In this document: positions 19,322-30,021 of the stretch, one piece after another
How positions within the stretch are numbered: position 1 is the first letter of the stretch
How the letters are laid out: each line of letters opens with the position of its first letter
Assembly (NCBI RefSeq): GCF_022846435.1
Contig: NZ_AP025627.1
Coordinates: 716,001-780,000, forward strand
Direction of reading: 5' to 3'
Length of the DNA: 64,000 bases
Source of the DNA: Parageobacillus sp. KH3-4
GTDB lineage: Bacteria > Bacillota > Bacilli > Bacillales > Anoxybacillaceae
Notes under the pieces: model-generated
Database searches by the model: none
What the model saw: the letters and a program-made list of their open reading frames with translations, nothing else
What the model was told of the DNA's origin: nothing
Program-made: the position numbers and the translations under genes

Positions 19322-19349
19322 TTGACAAATTGATGTGAGTATGATAAAA
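19322..19349 (+). promoter_or_regulatory. Candidate SigA promoter of the tyrS leader
   Basis: A perfect TTGACA at 19322-19327 with GATAAA (4/6) 16 bp downstream, about 30 bp before the T-box stem I begins. Confidence 0.55.
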
Positions 19350-19383
19350 CCATGTATATCAAAAACGACATATATAAATGCGA

Positions 19384-19613
19384 TGACAGGAACGAGTAGT
19401 GTTTATCTCCCTGTTTTCAGAGAGCTAGTGGTCGGTGTGAACTAGCACATAGATAAACACGAATTACCTCCTCGAGCAGCTTTTGCGAACGGATGTCCAA
19501 GTAGCAAAAGACGGCATTTGCCGTTATCGAAATGAAGCGAGAAAGCGCTATGCTTTCTAAGTAGGGTGGTACCGCGATGTCAATCGTCCCTTCGGTTTAA
19601 GGGGCGTTTTTTT
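19384..19613 (+). promoter_or_regulatory. T-box riboswitch (tyrosine) upstream of tyrS
   Basis: Stem I is anchored by GTGTTTATCT and its complement AGATAAACAC; the specifier region after it reads GAATTACC, containing TAC for Tyr at 19465-19467. The invariant T-box AGGGTGGTACCGCG is at 19563-19576. A terminator follows: CGTCCCTT (19585-19592), AAGGGGCG (19599-19606) and a T-run. Uncharged tRNA-Tyr should pair with the leader and let transcription continue into tyrS. Confidence 0.95.
19585..19613 (+). terminator. T-box terminator hairpin before tyrS
   Basis: CGTCCCTT pairs with AAGGGGCG around CGGTTT, then TTTTTTT. Its 5' side overlaps the region that would pair in the alternative antiterminator. 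Confidence 0.9.
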
Positions 19614-19631
19614 ATGGAAAAAATAAAATGA

Positions 19632-20901
<1,270 letters not shown>

Positions 20902-20903
<2 letters not shown>

Positions 20904-20928
20904 AAAACCCGGGAAGACCGGGTTTTTT
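20902..20928 (+). terminator. Terminator after tyrS
   Basis: AAAAAACCCGG and CCGGGTTTTTT around GAAGA. Confidence 0.9.
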
Positions 20929-21006
20929 GTTTGGAGAAGAAGAGGAAATTTGATCGCGAAACAGAATAAAAATAGTGACGAAAATTCAGCGCCTAGGCCG
21001 TGCTAT

Positions 21007-21040
21007 AAAAAAATCCCTCCAGAACCATATCTGAAGGGAT
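21007..21040 (-). terminator. Terminator after rpsD
   Basis: On the reverse strand ATCCCTTCAGA pairs with TCTGGAGGGAT (one G-T pair), followed by TTTTTT. Confidence 0.85.
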
Positions 21041-21047
21041 GTGCGCG

Positions 21048-21650
21048 TTAACGAGAGTAGAACTCAACGATTAACGACTCATTGATTTCGGCAGGCAACT
21101 CGGAACGTTCAGGTAAACGAGTATACGTTCCTTCTAGTTTATCCGCATCCAATGTTAAATAATCTGGCACGAAGTTGTTTAATTCCAATGCTTCTTTAAT
21201 AACTTGAAGGTTGCGTGATTTTTCGCGAACCGAAATCGTTTGGCCAGGTTTGACACGGTAAGACGGAATATTGACGCGGTTTCCGTCCACTAAAATATGG
21301 CCATGTGTTACAAGCTGGCGAGCTTGACGGCGAGTGCGCGCAAAGCCTAAACGATATACAAGGTTATCTAAACGGGATTCTAAAAGAATCATGAAGTTTT
21401 CCCCGTGTTTACCAGGCATTTTGCCGGCTTCCTCAAACGTTTTGCGGAATTGGCGCTCGTTTACGCCGTACATATGACGAAGTTTTTGTTTTTCTTGCAA
21501 TTGCAGACCATATTCCGAAAGTTTTCTGCGCTGACCTGGACCGTGCTGACCCGGCGGATAAGGGCGCTTTTGCAGCTCTTTGCCTGTACCGCTTAAGGAA
21601 ATCCCTAGGCGGCGAGAAATTTTCCACATTGGACCTGTATAACGAGCCAT
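21048..21650 (-). CDS. rpsD: 30S ribosomal protein S4
   Basis: A 200-aa primary 16S-binding protein. N-terminal [16 protein letters not shown], then the S4 RNA-binding domain with [20 protein letters not shown] and [20 protein letters not shown]. It lacks N-terminal zinc cysteines (C-minus form). AGGAGGAG lies before ATG 21650. It is a single gene on the reverse strand with its own promoter, a leader of about 187 nt and a terminator. In B. subtilis S4 represses its own translation through this leader. Confidence 0.98.
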   Translation of the reverse strand: MARYTGPMWKISRRLGISLSGTGKELQKRPYPPGQHGPGQRRKLSEYGLQLQEKQKLRHMYGVNERQFRKTFEEAGKMPGKHGENFMILLESRLDNLVYRLGFARTRRQARQLVTHGHILVDGNRVNIPSYRVKPGQTISVREKSRNLQVIKEALELNNFVPDYLTLDADKLEGTYTRLPERSELPAEINESLIVEFYSR

Positions 21651-21837
21651 TTACTGCTCCTCCTTTTGCTTTTATTCGGGTAAAATAAAAGCAGACGTGC
21701 GTCAACAATTATGGCCATTTTGTTTTCATGTATCCTCGCTCTAGCAGCTAAGAGTTACACGATACACCTCATCAATATTCATATGAGGAACAAAATGAAC
21801 CATAAAGGTGAGCACTAAGGCTGCTATATTTTACACA
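21651..21837 (-). promoter_or_regulatory. rpsD leader, probable S4 autoregulatory RNA
   Basis: The untranslated leader is about 187 nt, close to the length of the B. subtilis rpsD leader where S4 binds. A long-range stem is visible: TAGCAGC and GCTGCTA (plus-strand 742-748 and 820-826 after 21000) enclose a hairpin with arms at 21767-21772 and 21783-21788. A second hairpin, from two copies of a GCTTTTATT-type sequence, lies close to the ribosome site at 21668-21692. Confidence 0.6.
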
Positions 21838-21843
21838 AAGGGT

Positions 21844-21872
21844 ATTATATGACTTTTATAGGGCAAAGTCAA
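21844..21872 (-). promoter_or_regulatory. SigA promoter of rpsD
   Basis: On the reverse strand TTGACT, a 17-bp spacer and TATAAT. It is strong, as expected for a ribosomal protein gene. Confidence 0.85.
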
Positions 21873-21901
21873 TATTTTATTTTCCTTGTTTCCAAATAAT
21901 A

Positions 21902-21910
21902 TGATATAAT
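21902..21910 (+). promoter_or_regulatory. Extended -10 promoter of dgcP
   Basis: TGATATAAT carries the extended -10 TGn element with a perfect TATAAT at 21905-21910; no good -35 box. It is divergent from the rpsD promoter, which lies about 30 bp away. Confidence 0.6.
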
Positions 21911-21989
21911 ACAAGATGTAATTTTTTGAAAAGTTTCGCATATACTCCATTCAACTTGAATGAGAACATCAGTTTAGGTGAAAAGGGCT

Positions 21990-23867
21990 ATGAAATTGGA
22001 AGAGGAAAAATTATACAGGGCCTTTAAACAAAAGTTTTTTCATTGGTTTTTAAAATATGATGATTATGAAAATTTTTCGAATGTGATAGCGGAGTTGCTT
22101 CGATTACTTAAAGAAGAACTGATGTTGAAACAAGTCACTTTTTTTGTTTTTGATCCTTTGAATGAGGTGTTTTATCCAGAAGCAACGACGAATGAAGGAG
22201 AAAATGAATCACCCCTCCGTCACCCTGTTCCGCCTGGCGATATAGCTACAATGATGGACGACGAGCAACAAACGATACGAATTGATCAAGATGACAGGCA
22301 CGCAACCGCCCGAATTTTCCTTCACTTTTCCGAAGAATCGTTCGGAATATTACAGCTTGTGTATGACGATCGTCATTTGTTCAGTGAGCAGCTGTTAAAG
22401 AATATCAAACATGATTTTTCAGAGCTTTTTCGGAAAATCAAAATGATTTCACAAGGGCTTAGTGACGAAAAACGCTATGAGCAGCTTCATCGGTTTGCCG
22501 CGAAAATTCACTCATCGATGAAAATTGATGACGTGTTGGAAGAAATTATTAACACTCTAAAGCAAGTATACCCGTCATTCACGTACTATTTGTTTTTATC
22601 GCACGATAATCAATATCACGAATATTTACCAATTAAAACGCTCGTTTTTGATGAAAGCGAAGAAAATATGGCAGCGATGCAAGCTTTTTTGACGGGAAGA
22701 ATTCAATTGGAAGACTCGATTTCGCAGCGCCGTTCCATTTTATATGCGCCGATTAAAGGAGCGCAGGGAGTTTACGGCGTGATTGAGATTATAGCTCCCC
22801 ACATTATGGAGTTTCCTAAGAAAGAAGTAAACTTTATCTCTTTGCTGGCTAATACGGCAGGAAGCGCGTTAGAAAACGCGAAGTTGTATGAGCAGTCTCG
22901 TCGGTTCGTTGCGGATTTGCAGCTGATTACTGAAACGATGCATCAATTGAATGCCAATTTGCGTCTTCAAGACGCGATCGAATTTATGGTAAAGCAAATT
23001 AAGCAATCGTTTTGCGCCGATGAAGTCGGTTTTTTCTGGTTTGAAGGGGGAAAGCGGAAACTGCTGCCCGGAAGCACGTCGTTTTTTCAATCTCGTCAAT
23101 CGAAAAAGTATATTGAATTTGTGGAAAAGAAAATTAAAACGGAAAAAGACATCGCGTTTGTCGGAGATACAAGAATTCACGGTTCTCTTGCCGTTTTCGA
23201 CTATCGCTCTTTAATGGCTGCTCCTATGGTGCAAAATGGAGAACTGAGAGGAGTTTCGATTGTTTTGCATCGGGAGCCATATCATTTTACGTTTGAAATG
23301 TTCAAACTACTTCAGTCGCTCATTCAACATTCCACCCTTGTGTTTACGAACGCAATGCTGAGGGAAGAGCTTGAAAAACTCGTTATTACGGATTATTTGA
23401 CAAAGCTGTATTCCCGTCACTATTTAGATGAGCAAATAAAAAAATCAATGATTCATGACGCATTTGGAACGTTTATTTTAGTTGATATTGACAACTTTAA
23501 ACAAGTAAATGATACATATGGCCATCAAATAGGAGATGATGTACTTGTCCAAGTTGCTAATATCATTCGCGATAATATTCGTGCTGATGACATTGGCGCC
23601 CGCTGGGGCGGAGAGGAGCTCGCGATTTACTTGCCGAAAGTCTCGTTAGCCGCGGGAATTTCGATTGCGCGCCGCCTTTCGGAAAAAGTGATGGAAGAAA
23701 CGCACCCCCCTGTAACGATTTCATGCGGCATTTCGTATTGGAAAAAGAATCATTCTGAAGAAGCGAAAGATTTATTTAAACGAGCTGACGAGGCGCTTTA
23801 TATGGCGAAAAGGGCAGGAAAGAATTGCATCTTTGTGAAAGACTATTCCCGTCAATATAAAGCATAA
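21990..23867 (+). CDS. dgcP: GAF-GGDEF diguanylate cyclase (DgcP type)
   Basis: A 625-aa soluble protein with two or three GAF-like sensory regions (about 1-160, 165-310 and 320-460) and a C-terminal GGDEF domain (about 465-620). The catalytic loop reads GGEEL near residue 540, with Leu where Phe is usual, and the metal and substrate residues in ILVDIDNFKQVNDTYGH are present. An RADD inhibitory site stands five residues before the loop, so feedback by c-di-GMP is expected. The B. subtilis counterpart DgcP (YtrP) is an active cyclase. ATG 21990 is chosen over GTG 21978 for its AAAGGG/AGGTG context. Confidence 0.88.
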   Translation: MKLEEEKLYRAFKQKFFHWFLKYDDYENFSNVIAELLRLLKEELMLKQVTFFVFDPLNEVFYPEATTNEGENESPLRHPVPPGDIATMMDDEQQTIRIDQDDRHATARIFLHFSEESFGILQLVYDDRHLFSEQLLKNIKHDFSELFRKIKMISQGLSDEKRYEQLHRFAAKIHSSMKIDDVLEEIINTLKQVYPSFTYYLFLSHDNQYHEYLPIKTLVFDESEENMAAMQAFLTGRIQLEDSISQRRSILYAPIKGAQGVYGVIEIIAPHIMEFPKKEVNFISLLANTAGSALENAKLYEQSRRFVADLQLITETMHQLNANLRLQDAIEFMVKQIKQSFCADEVGFFWFEGGKRKLLPGSTSFFQSRQSKKYIEFVEKKIKTEKDIAFVGDTRIHGSLAVFDYRSLMAAPMVQNGELRGVSIVLHREPYHFTFEMFKLLQSLIQHSTLVFTNAMLREELEKLVITDYLTKLYSRHYLDEQIKKSMIHDAFGTFILVDIDNFKQVNDTYGHQIGDDVLVQVANIIRDNIRADDIGARWGGEELAIYLPKVSLAAGISIARRLSEKVMEETHPPVTISCGISYWKKNHSEEAKDLFKRADEALYMAKRAGKNCIFVKDYSRQYKA

Positions 23868-23895
23868 AAAGGAATCCGTTCATTCGGATTCCTTT
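23868..23895. terminator. Two-way terminator between dgcP and ytsP
   Basis: AAAGGAATCCG pairs with CGGATTCCTTT around TTCATT; symmetrical A- and T-runs. Confidence 0.9.
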
Positions 23896-23912
23896 CTTCT
23901 CGCACACGTCTG

Positions 23913-24392
23913 CTATAACGTCGCTACGATGGTGTCGACGAATTTCTCTAAATATTTTTGATCCGTTTCATCAAAGCGATTTTTGACAGGACTATCAATG
24001 TCTAGCACACCGATGACATTTCCGTCTTTCATCATTGGCACGACGATTTCTGACTGGGATGCGGCGTCACACGCGATATGGCCTGGGAAAAGGTGGACGT
24101 CGGGAACGATGATTGTTTTTTTGTTTTTGGCTGCGGTGCCACATACGCCTTTGCCAAATGGGATGCGTACACAGGCGGGAAGCCCTTGAAACGGTCCCAA
24201 CACAAGCTCATCGTTTTCCGTTAAATAGAATCCAACCCAATTGATTTGTTCGAGAAACTGATTCAATAAAGCCGAAGCATTGGCTAAATTGGCGATGAAG
24301 CTTGATTCCCCTTCGATTAGCGCGCGCAGCTGTCGGATAACAAGTTCATAATTTTCTTCGCGCGTTCCATTATAAGCGACAGCATGGAACAA
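23913..24392 (-). CDS. ytsP: Free methionine-(R)-sulfoxide reductase, GAF family (YtsP)
   Basis: A 159-aa single GAF domain. The three cysteines of free Met-R-sulfoxide reductases are present: Cys74 (LPACVRIP), Cys84 (GKGVCGTA) and Cys108 (HIACDAASQSEIV). The enzyme reduces free oxidised methionine in the cytoplasm using thioredoxin. The start is a TTG at 24392 behind AAGGAGGCGAG; the resulting MFHAV matches the N-terminus of B. subtilis YtsP, whereas no ATG fits. Confidence 0.85.
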   Translation of the reverse strand: MFHAVAYNGTREENYELVIRQLRALIEGESSFIANLANASALLNQFLEQINWVGFYLTENDELVLGPFQGLPACVRIPFGKGVCGTAAKNKKTIIVPDVHLFPGHIACDAASQSEIVVPMMKDGNVIGVLDIDSPVKNRFDETDQKYLEKFVDTIVATL

Positions 24393-24452
24393 TGTTGTTC
24401 TCGCCTCCTTTTGTTCATATGAAGATAATTTTATGGGGGCTATAGGAACTTG

Positions 24453-25256
24453 TCAAACGAAAAACGCTTCTTTTAGCATAACATCTGTGCCTTGGTGCAA
24501 ATCGTTTGCGCAGTGTGCGTCTGAACCATATACAATACGGATGTTTCGTTTCATTGCCTCGCGGATCACCCACTTTGGGGGATACGGCTGCAAACAGAGC
24601 GGTTTAGAAACGCCAGCTCCATTATAGTCTAGCTCATAATTATATAGCTTCATCTCATCCAGAATGCGCAATAACGATTCTGTCATGGGAACAGGGCACG
24701 GAAAACGCTTTTGAAATTTATGAATGAGCGTAATATGGCCGATGCGTTTCGGTTTATACTGGCCAAGGTTTGCGCGAATCGATTGTAAAACTGCGTCGTA
24801 ATAAGCTTTATACACGTTGTCGATCGAGCCAAACAATGTTACGATATCGGCGAACATTTCCGGGCTGTAATCGATGCAAACGTACTGCCCCTTACATGGA
24901 AGAAAATGCACGGATAAAATGCTGTCATCTAACAACGGTCCGACGTCTTCCAAAAGCCGTGCTGTTTTTTCTTCAAAACCGAGAATAAAATCGACTTCAA
25001 GGCCGATGTGAATAACAATGTCATGTTGATAGCGCGCTTTCAAATCGGTTAGCGCTTCTAGATATGAGTCGAGTTGTTCGTAGCGCATTGCGCTGTCTTT
25101 GTATGGCGTCGGATCGACAAACCCTTCCGGAAGAGGAGCGTGTTCTGTAAAAGAAATTTCCTTGTATCCAAGCATAATTGCCCGTTCTACATATTGTTCG
25201 AGCGAGTCGTTGCTTCCGTGTGGACAAAATGGTGTATGCACGTGGCCATCCCGCAA
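24453..25256 (-). CDS. hisJ: Histidinol-phosphatase, PHP family
   Basis: A 267-aa PHP-superfamily phosphatase that converts histidinol phosphate to histidinol in histidine synthesis. PHP metal motifs: DGHVHTPFCPHG at the N-terminus, SFTEHAP, GLEVDF, SVHFLP, IGHITLIHK and GSDAH near the C-terminus. The start is TTG at 25256, 8 nt after AAGGAG; it gives RDGHVHTPF right after the initiator as in B. subtilis HisJ. It lies away from the main his operon, as in B. subtilis. Confidence 0.92.
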   Translation of the reverse strand: MRDGHVHTPFCPHGSNDSLEQYVERAIMLGYKEISFTEHAPLPEGFVDPTPYKDSAMRYEQLDSYLEALTDLKARYQHDIVIHIGLEVDFILGFEEKTARLLEDVGPLLDDSILSVHFLPCKGQYVCIDYSPEMFADIVTLFGSIDNVYKAYYDAVLQSIRANLGQYKPKRIGHITLIHKFQKRFPCPVPMTESLLRILDEMKLYNYELDYNGAGVSKPLCLQPYPPKWVIREAMKRNIRIVYGSDAHCANDLHQGTDVMLKEAFFV

Positions 25257-25345
25257 ACCGCATCACTCCTTTTGCATGTGATAATAAGAAAATTGAAGAT
25301 TTCTGTGAAAAAAATAAAAAATTTGGTCAAAAAACGTCGTTAACA

Positions 25346-25354
25346 TGGTATCAT
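25346..25354 (+). promoter_or_regulatory. Candidate extended -10 promoter of ezrA
   Basis: TGGTATCAT contains the TGn extension and TATCAT at 25349-25354, about 100 nt before ezrA; -35 unclear. Confidence 0.4.
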
Positions 25355-25451
25355 AAAAACATTGAAAAAACATTATGTAAAATAAGATTGCCTTCTCGAT
25401 GAACCTCATTTTTTATTGTGACTAACTCGGGTGCAAGGGGGCTATTTTTTG

Positions 25452-27155
25452 ATGGAAATCGCAGTTATCGTGCTACTCCTTCTCGGCGGAGTAATAATAT
25501 ATAATCACGTATATCGAAAAAAAATGTATGGCGAAATTGATCGATTGGAAGCATGGAAAATTTCGATTATGAATCGGCCGGTGCCCGATGAGCTTTCGAA
25601 AGTAAAGCAATTGAATATGACGGGAGAAACGGAGCAATTGTTTGAAAAGTGGCGGCAAAAGTGGGACGACCTTGTGGCTGTTAAGTTGCCTAACGTTGAA
25701 GAAAAATTGTTCGATGTAGAAGAATTGATTGATAAATACCGTTATGCGAAAGCAAGAGCGATGTTGCGCGAAATTGACCAGCTATTGCGCCAAGCGGAAG
25801 GAGAAGTTCAGCTTATCATTGATGAAGTGCATGAATTGATCGGCAGCGAAGAGCAAAACCGTATGGAAATAGAAGAGTTAAGAACGACGTATCGCGATGC
25901 GAAAAAAACGCTCTTGGCTTATCGATACACGTTTGGAGTTGCAGCGGCAAAACTGGACGAAAAGTTGGAAGAGATGGAATCGAAATTTCAAGACTTTGAA
26001 AAATTAACCGCGTCAGGAAATTATTTAGCGGCGCGGGAAGTCGTTCTTTCGTTAAAAAAAGAGCTAAACGAAGTTACGATGATGATGAACGATATTCCAG
26101 AATTGTTGACAGAGTGTCAGACAACGATTCCGGCCCAGCTAGAAGAGCTTTTGGATGGGTATAGGGAAATGAAGCAGGAAGGCTACATTCTCGATCATTT
26201 GCAAATCGAGCGAGAAATAGCGGAAAAGCAGGAAAAAATGGAACAGTGTATGCAAATGATTCGTGATTTGCGAATAGAAGAAGCAAAACAAGGGGTTATC
26301 GAGATAAAAGAGGAAATTGATACGCTATACGATTTATTGGAAAAAGAAGTAACTTCCCATCACTATATAAAAACGGAAATGTCTCGTATCGCCGAAATGT
26401 TGAACGAGCTAAATGAAGAAGCGAAAGAAACAAGTGAAGAAACGTTGTTTGTGCAGCAAAGCTACCAGCTATCGACAAAAGATCTGGAAAAATATCGCAG
26501 CATTGAAAAACAAATTCATCAGTTAGTGAAGCGGTTTGAAATTATTCAAGCGCGCGTTTTAGAAGCGAAAACCGCTCATTCGCTGTTAAAAGAAGAATTG
26601 GAACAGTTGTTGACACAAATCGAAATGATGAAAGAGGAACATGAACAGTTTCGCGAGACACTGCAAACACTGCGAAAGGATGAGCTGGTTGCTCGCGAAA
26701 AGCTGGATGTGATGAAGAAGAAGTTGTCTGAGGCGCTGCGGCTTGTGCAAAAAAGCCGCCTGCCGGGGCTTCCGAAATCGTACGAGCTGCAATTGTCAGA
26801 AGCGAAAGATAGTTTAATGAAAGTCGCACTGCGTTTAGAGGAAAAGCCGCTCAATATGCCCGCTGTGAGTCAGGCGTTGGAGGAAGCGGAAACAGCTGTT
26901 CAGCGCGTATATGAGCGGACGGTAGCAATGATTGAACAAGCGTCGCTTGTCGAAAAAGTGATTCAATATGGAAACCGGTACCGTCGCCGTTATCCAAGCG
27001 TAAAAGAAGGATTGGAAGAAGCGGAGTTTCTGTTTCGCCATTACGATTACGAACAGGCGCTGGAGCAAGCGGTAGCAGCTTTGGAAAAAGTGGAACCTGG
27101 CGCGCTTCAACGCGTTCAACAAATTTTTCATGAAGAACGTTCCAAGGAAGAATAA
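25452..27155 (+). CDS. ezrA: Septation ring regulator EzrA
   Basis: A 567-aa membrane-anchored division protein that limits FtsZ ring formation away from midcell and links the ring to cell-wall synthesis. One N-terminal membrane helix (about residues 3-20) is followed almost directly by a long series of coiled-coil, spectrin-like repeats with very high Glu, Lys, Gln and Leu content. Length and layout match EzrA (562 aa in B. subtilis). ATG 25452 follows AAGGGGG with 10-nt spacing. Confidence 0.96.
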   Translation: MEIAVIVLLLLGGVIIYNHVYRKKMYGEIDRLEAWKISIMNRPVPDELSKVKQLNMTGETEQLFEKWRQKWDDLVAVKLPNVEEKLFDVEELIDKYRYAKARAMLREIDQLLRQAEGEVQLIIDEVHELIGSEEQNRMEIEELRTTYRDAKKTLLAYRYTFGVAAAKLDEKLEEMESKFQDFEKLTASGNYLAAREVVLSLKKELNEVTMMMNDIPELLTECQTTIPAQLEELLDGYREMKQEGYILDHLQIEREIAEKQEKMEQCMQMIRDLRIEEAKQGVIEIKEEIDTLYDLLEKEVTSHHYIKTEMSRIAEMLNELNEEAKETSEETLFVQQSYQLSTKDLEKYRSIEKQIHQLVKRFEIIQARVLEAKTAHSLLKEELEQLLTQIEMMKEEHEQFRETLQTLRKDELVAREKLDVMKKKLSEALRLVQKSRLPGLPKSYELQLSEAKDSLMKVALRLEEKPLNMPAVSQALEEAETAVQRVYERTVAMIEQASLVEKVIQYGNRYRRRYPSVKEGLEEAEFLFRHYDYEQALEQAVAALEKVEPGALQRVQQIFHEERSKEE

Positions 27156-27164
27156 ACGATTCGC

Positions 27165-27214
27165 CAAACCGATAAATATCATTGGAATGATAGTAGATAT
27201 TTATCGGTTTTTTT
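27165..27214 (+). terminator. Terminator after ezrA
   Basis: AAACCGATAAATATC (27166-27180) pairs with GATATTTATCGGTTT (27196-27210), then T-run. Confidence 0.85.
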
Positions 27215-27318
27215 GCGAATAATGTAAATATAGTATGTTTCGGTTGATGTTCAGTTCATTTCTTTATTATTATATTTACTAGCGTATGACTTGTTAATAT
27301 AATCGGAGGATGGACGCA

Positions 27319-28461
27319 ATGATTTATTTAGATAACAGCGCAACAACAAAACCGTTTCCTGAAGTGGTCGATTCGTTTGTCACGGTGGCGACAAAATATT
27401 TTGGAAATCCGTCCTCTCTTCATGAATTAGGAATGAAAGCGGAGCGGCTGTTAACGCAAGCTCGTGAGCAAATTGCCGCAGCATTAGAGGTAAAACCGAA
27501 TGAAATTATTTTTACATCCGGAGGAACGGAAGCAAATAATTTTGCGATAAAAGGAGTCGCGTTGCAGTATCGCCATCGCGGCAACCATATTATCACAACG
27601 GCGATTGAGCATCCGTCCGTATCAGAGCCTTGCCAACAATTGGAACAGTTAGGGTTTGAAGTGACATATTTACCGGTGAACGAAAACGGGATCGTTACCG
27701 TCGAGGAAGTAAAAAAGGCGCTGCGCGATGATACGATCCTTGTCTCGATCATGCACGTCAACAACGAAGTTGGCGCCATTCAGCCTGTAGAAGAGATCGG
27801 GGCGTTGCTAGCGCGCTATCCGAAAACAATTTTTCATGTCGATCGTGTGCAAGGGATTAGCAAAGTGCCGCTCGATATGAAAAAAGCGCATATTGATTTA
27901 TGCACGATGTCGGCACATAAGTTTCATGGATTGCGCGGTGCGGGGATTTTATACGTTCGCCAAGGAGTCCAGCTTTCGCCGCTGCTCGCCGGTGGGGGAC
28001 AGGAAATGCAGCTCCGTTCCGGGACCGAAAATGTTCCGGCGATTGTGGCGATGGCAAAAGCGTTGCGGATGTCACTGGAAAAATATGATCGACAAATCGA
28101 TTATTTGCTTGAGGTCAAGCAAGCGTGGTTAAATGAATTAAAAGCGATTCCTTCTATTCAAATCAATACGCCGTTGGCGCATTCGGCGCCGCATATTATT
28201 AACTTTTCGCTAAATGGCATTAAACCGGAAGTATTTGTTCACGAGTTGGAAAAACGCGATATTTTTGTTTCTACTACATCGGCGTGTTCATCGAAAAAGA
28301 AGGCGCCAAGCAAAACATTGTTGGCGATGGGTGCGGACGATCAACGAGCGGAAAGCGGCATTCGCATCAGCCTTTCTTTTGAAAATACGCTCGAAGAAAT
28401 CCCAACTGCCATCGCCGCAATGAAGGAGGCAATCGAAAAATTAAGAGAGGTAACGAGGTAA
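27319..28461 (+). CDS. nifZ: Cysteine desulfurase paired with ThiI (NifS/IscS family)
   Basis: A 380-aa PLP enzyme that moves sulfur from cysteine to its active-site Cys as persulfide. PLP lysine is Lys201 in SAHKFHG; catalytic Cys323 lies in [11 protein letters not shown]; cofactor contacts HVDRVQG (Asp and Gln kept) and TSGGTEANN are present. Position 5 nt before thiI fits the dedicated sulfur donor for 4-thiouridine in tRNA, known as NifZ in B. subtilis. ATG 27319 follows CGGAGG with 9-nt spacing; the ATG at 27310 is too close to that site. Confidence 0.92.
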   Translation: MIYLDNSATTKPFPEVVDSFVTVATKYFGNPSSLHELGMKAERLLTQAREQIAAALEVKPNEIIFTSGGTEANNFAIKGVALQYRHRGNHIITTAIEHPSVSEPCQQLEQLGFEVTYLPVNENGIVTVEEVKKALRDDTILVSIMHVNNEVGAIQPVEEIGALLARYPKTIFHVDRVQGISKVPLDMKKAHIDLCTMSAHKFHGLRGAGILYVRQGVQLSPLLAGGGQEMQLRSGTENVPAIVAMAKALRMSLEKYDRQIDYLLEVKQAWLNELKAIPSIQINTPLAHSAPHIINFSLNGIKPEVFVHELEKRDIFVSTTSACSSKKKAPSKTLLAMGADDQRAESGIRISLSFENTLEEIPTAIAAMKEAIEKLREVTR

Positions 28462-28466
28462 ACACT

Positions 28467-29672
28467 ATGAAGTATGACCGTATTTTAATTCGCTATGGAG
28501 AAATGACGACAAAAGGGAGAAATCGAAACTTGTTTGTTCGCCGTTTAAAAGATAATGTCGCCGAAAAACTTCAGGCGTTTCCAAATATTAAAATTGAATA
28601 TATGCGTGACCGCATGTACATTTTACTAAACGGGGAACCGCATGAACCGATCATTGACAAATTAAAAACGGTATTTGGCATCCATTCATTTAGTTTGGCG
28701 ATGAAGTGCAATAATGAATTAAATGAAATAAAAGAAACCGCATTGGCGGCTGTCAAACAGCTTCCTTATAAAGGGAAAACGTTTAAAGTAAGCGCACGGA
28801 GAGTGGATAAGCAATTCCCGTATGGAAGCAACGCGTTGAATCATGAAATTGGCGCTCATATTTTGCGAAATACAGATGGATTGACAGTAAATGTACACGA
28901 ACCTGATATCAACGTCCGCGTGGAAGTTCGCAGAGATGGTACGTACGTAACATGTCGCGATATTCCGGGCCCCGGCGGGTTGCCGGTGGGAACGAGCGGC
29001 AAAGCGATGCTCATGCTTTCTGGTGGAATCGACAGTCCTGTTGCTGGGTATTTGGCGATGAAACGCGGATTGGAGATAGAAGCGGTTCACTTTTTCAGCC
29101 CTCCGTTTACAAGCGAACGGGCGAAACAGAAAGTAATTGATTTAGTGAAAAAATTAACCACATACGGAGGAACAATAAAGCTCCACATTGTGCCTTTTAC
29201 GGAAGTGCAGCAAGCGATCTATAAACAAGTGCCAAATGAATACTCGCTTATTTCGACGAGAAGAGCGATGTTGAAAATCACCGACGCGTTGCGCCAGCGT
29301 CACCGCGCGCTTGCGATTGTGACAGGGGAAAGCCTTGGTCAAGTTGCCAGTCAAACGCTAGAAAGCATGTTTGTCATTAATGATGTTACAACAACACCGA
29401 TTTTGCGGCCGCTTGTGTCGATGGATAAAACAGAAATTATCGAGATCGCTAAGAAAATCGATACGCACGATATTTCGATTTTGCCGTATGAAGATTGCTG
29501 CACCATTTTTACGCCAAGATCACCAAAAACGAAACCAAAGAAAGAAAAAGTGGTTCATTATGAAAGTTTTGTCGATTTGCAGCCATTAATAGAAAAGGCG
29601 GTGGCGAATACGGAAACGATGGTGATCGATGAAAACTTTGCGGCGGAAGATGAGTTTGAACAGTTATTCTAA
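28467..29672 (+). CDS. thiI: tRNA 4-thiouridine synthase ThiI
   Basis: A 401-aa ATP-dependent enzyme that makes 4-thiouridine at tRNA position 8. Order: N-terminal ferredoxin-like domain, THUMP domain (about 60-165) and PP-loop pyrophosphatase with [10 protein letters not shown] near residue 185. The rhodanese extension of the E. coli protein is absent, as in other Bacillus ThiI, so sulfur should come straight from the upstream desulfurase. Co-transcribed with it (5-nt gap). No clear terminator separates it from sspA. Confidence 0.95.
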   Translation: MKYDRILIRYGEMTTKGRNRNLFVRRLKDNVAEKLQAFPNIKIEYMRDRMYILLNGEPHEPIIDKLKTVFGIHSFSLAMKCNNELNEIKETALAAVKQLPYKGKTFKVSARRVDKQFPYGSNALNHEIGAHILRNTDGLTVNVHEPDINVRVEVRRDGTYVTCRDIPGPGGLPVGTSGKAMLMLSGGIDSPVAGYLAMKRGLEIEAVHFFSPPFTSERAKQKVIDLVKKLTTYGGTIKLHIVPFTEVQQAIYKQVPNEYSLISTRRAMLKITDALRQRHRALAIVTGESLGQVASQTLESMFVINDVTTTPILRPLVSMDKTEIIEIAKKIDTHDISILPYEDCCTIFTPRSPKTKPKKEKVVHYESFVDLQPLIEKAVANTETMVIDENFAAEDEFEQLF

Positions 29673-29699
29673 ATCTCAAAATTTACCAAAATCATAAAT

Positions 29700-29729
29700 G
29701 CATGAAGCCATATGTTTTCACGCATTCTA
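29700..29729 (+). promoter_or_regulatory. SigG (forespore) promoter of sspA
   Basis: GCATG at 29700-29704, 18-bp spacer and CATTCTA at 29723-29729 match the forespore SigG pattern GHATR / CATnnTA. Predicted start near 29736 gives a leader of about 17 nt. Confidence 0.8.
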
Positions 29730-29757
29730 TAGATACAAGGAGGTGAAAACATATGGC
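29707..29757 (+). repeat. 15-bp perfect inverted repeat covering the sspA ribosome site and start codon
   Basis: GCCATATGTTTTCAC (29707-29721) is the exact reverse complement of GTGAAAACATATGGC (29743-29757), with a 21-nt loop. The right arm contains the end of the ribosome site and the ATG of sspA; the left arm lies in the spacer of the SigG promoter and so would be absent from the SigG transcript. In RNA reading through from thiI the start codon would be paired. Confidence 0.9.
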
Positions 29758-29962
29758 ACGTAACAACAATTCGAATCAATTGATTGTTCCGGGAGCACAA
29801 CAAGCCCTTGAACAAATGAAATACGAAATTGCTCAAGAATTTGGTGTAAAATTAGGCGCTGACACTACTTCTCGCGCTAACGGTTCTGTTGGTGGAGAGA
29901 TTACAAAACGCCTTGTTGCTATGGCGCAACAACAATTAGGCGGTACACAACAAACATTTTAA
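29753..29962 (+). CDS. sspA: Alpha/beta-type small acid-soluble spore protein
   Basis: A 69-codon-class DNA-coating protein of the forespore (69 amino acids counting Met) that protects spore DNA from UV and heat. The two conserved blocks are seen: [14 protein letters not shown], which contains the site cut by the germination protease GPR, and [25 protein letters not shown] is an ideal ribosome site. A SigG promoter lies directly upstream. The gene is single, after thiI, as in B. subtilis sspA. Confidence 0.96.
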   Translation: MARNNNSNQLIVPGAQQALEQMKYEIAQEFGVKLGADTTSRANGSVGGEITKRLVAMAQQQLGGTQQTF

Positions 29963-29981
29963 TTGAATATATATGGCTGCG

Positions 29982-30008
29982 GAGGCGGGATTTTCCCGCC
30001 TTTTATTA
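29982..30008 (+). terminator. Terminator after sspA
   Basis: GAGGCGGGA pairs with CCCGCCTTTT around TTTT, followed by a T-rich run. Confidence 0.8.
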
Positions 30009-30021
30009 TTTTTAAAAAATA

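Noticed and set aside
27298-27303. TATAAT just before the cysteine desulfurase gene as a promoter
   Set aside because: Transcription would start after the ribosome site, which overlaps the next bases.
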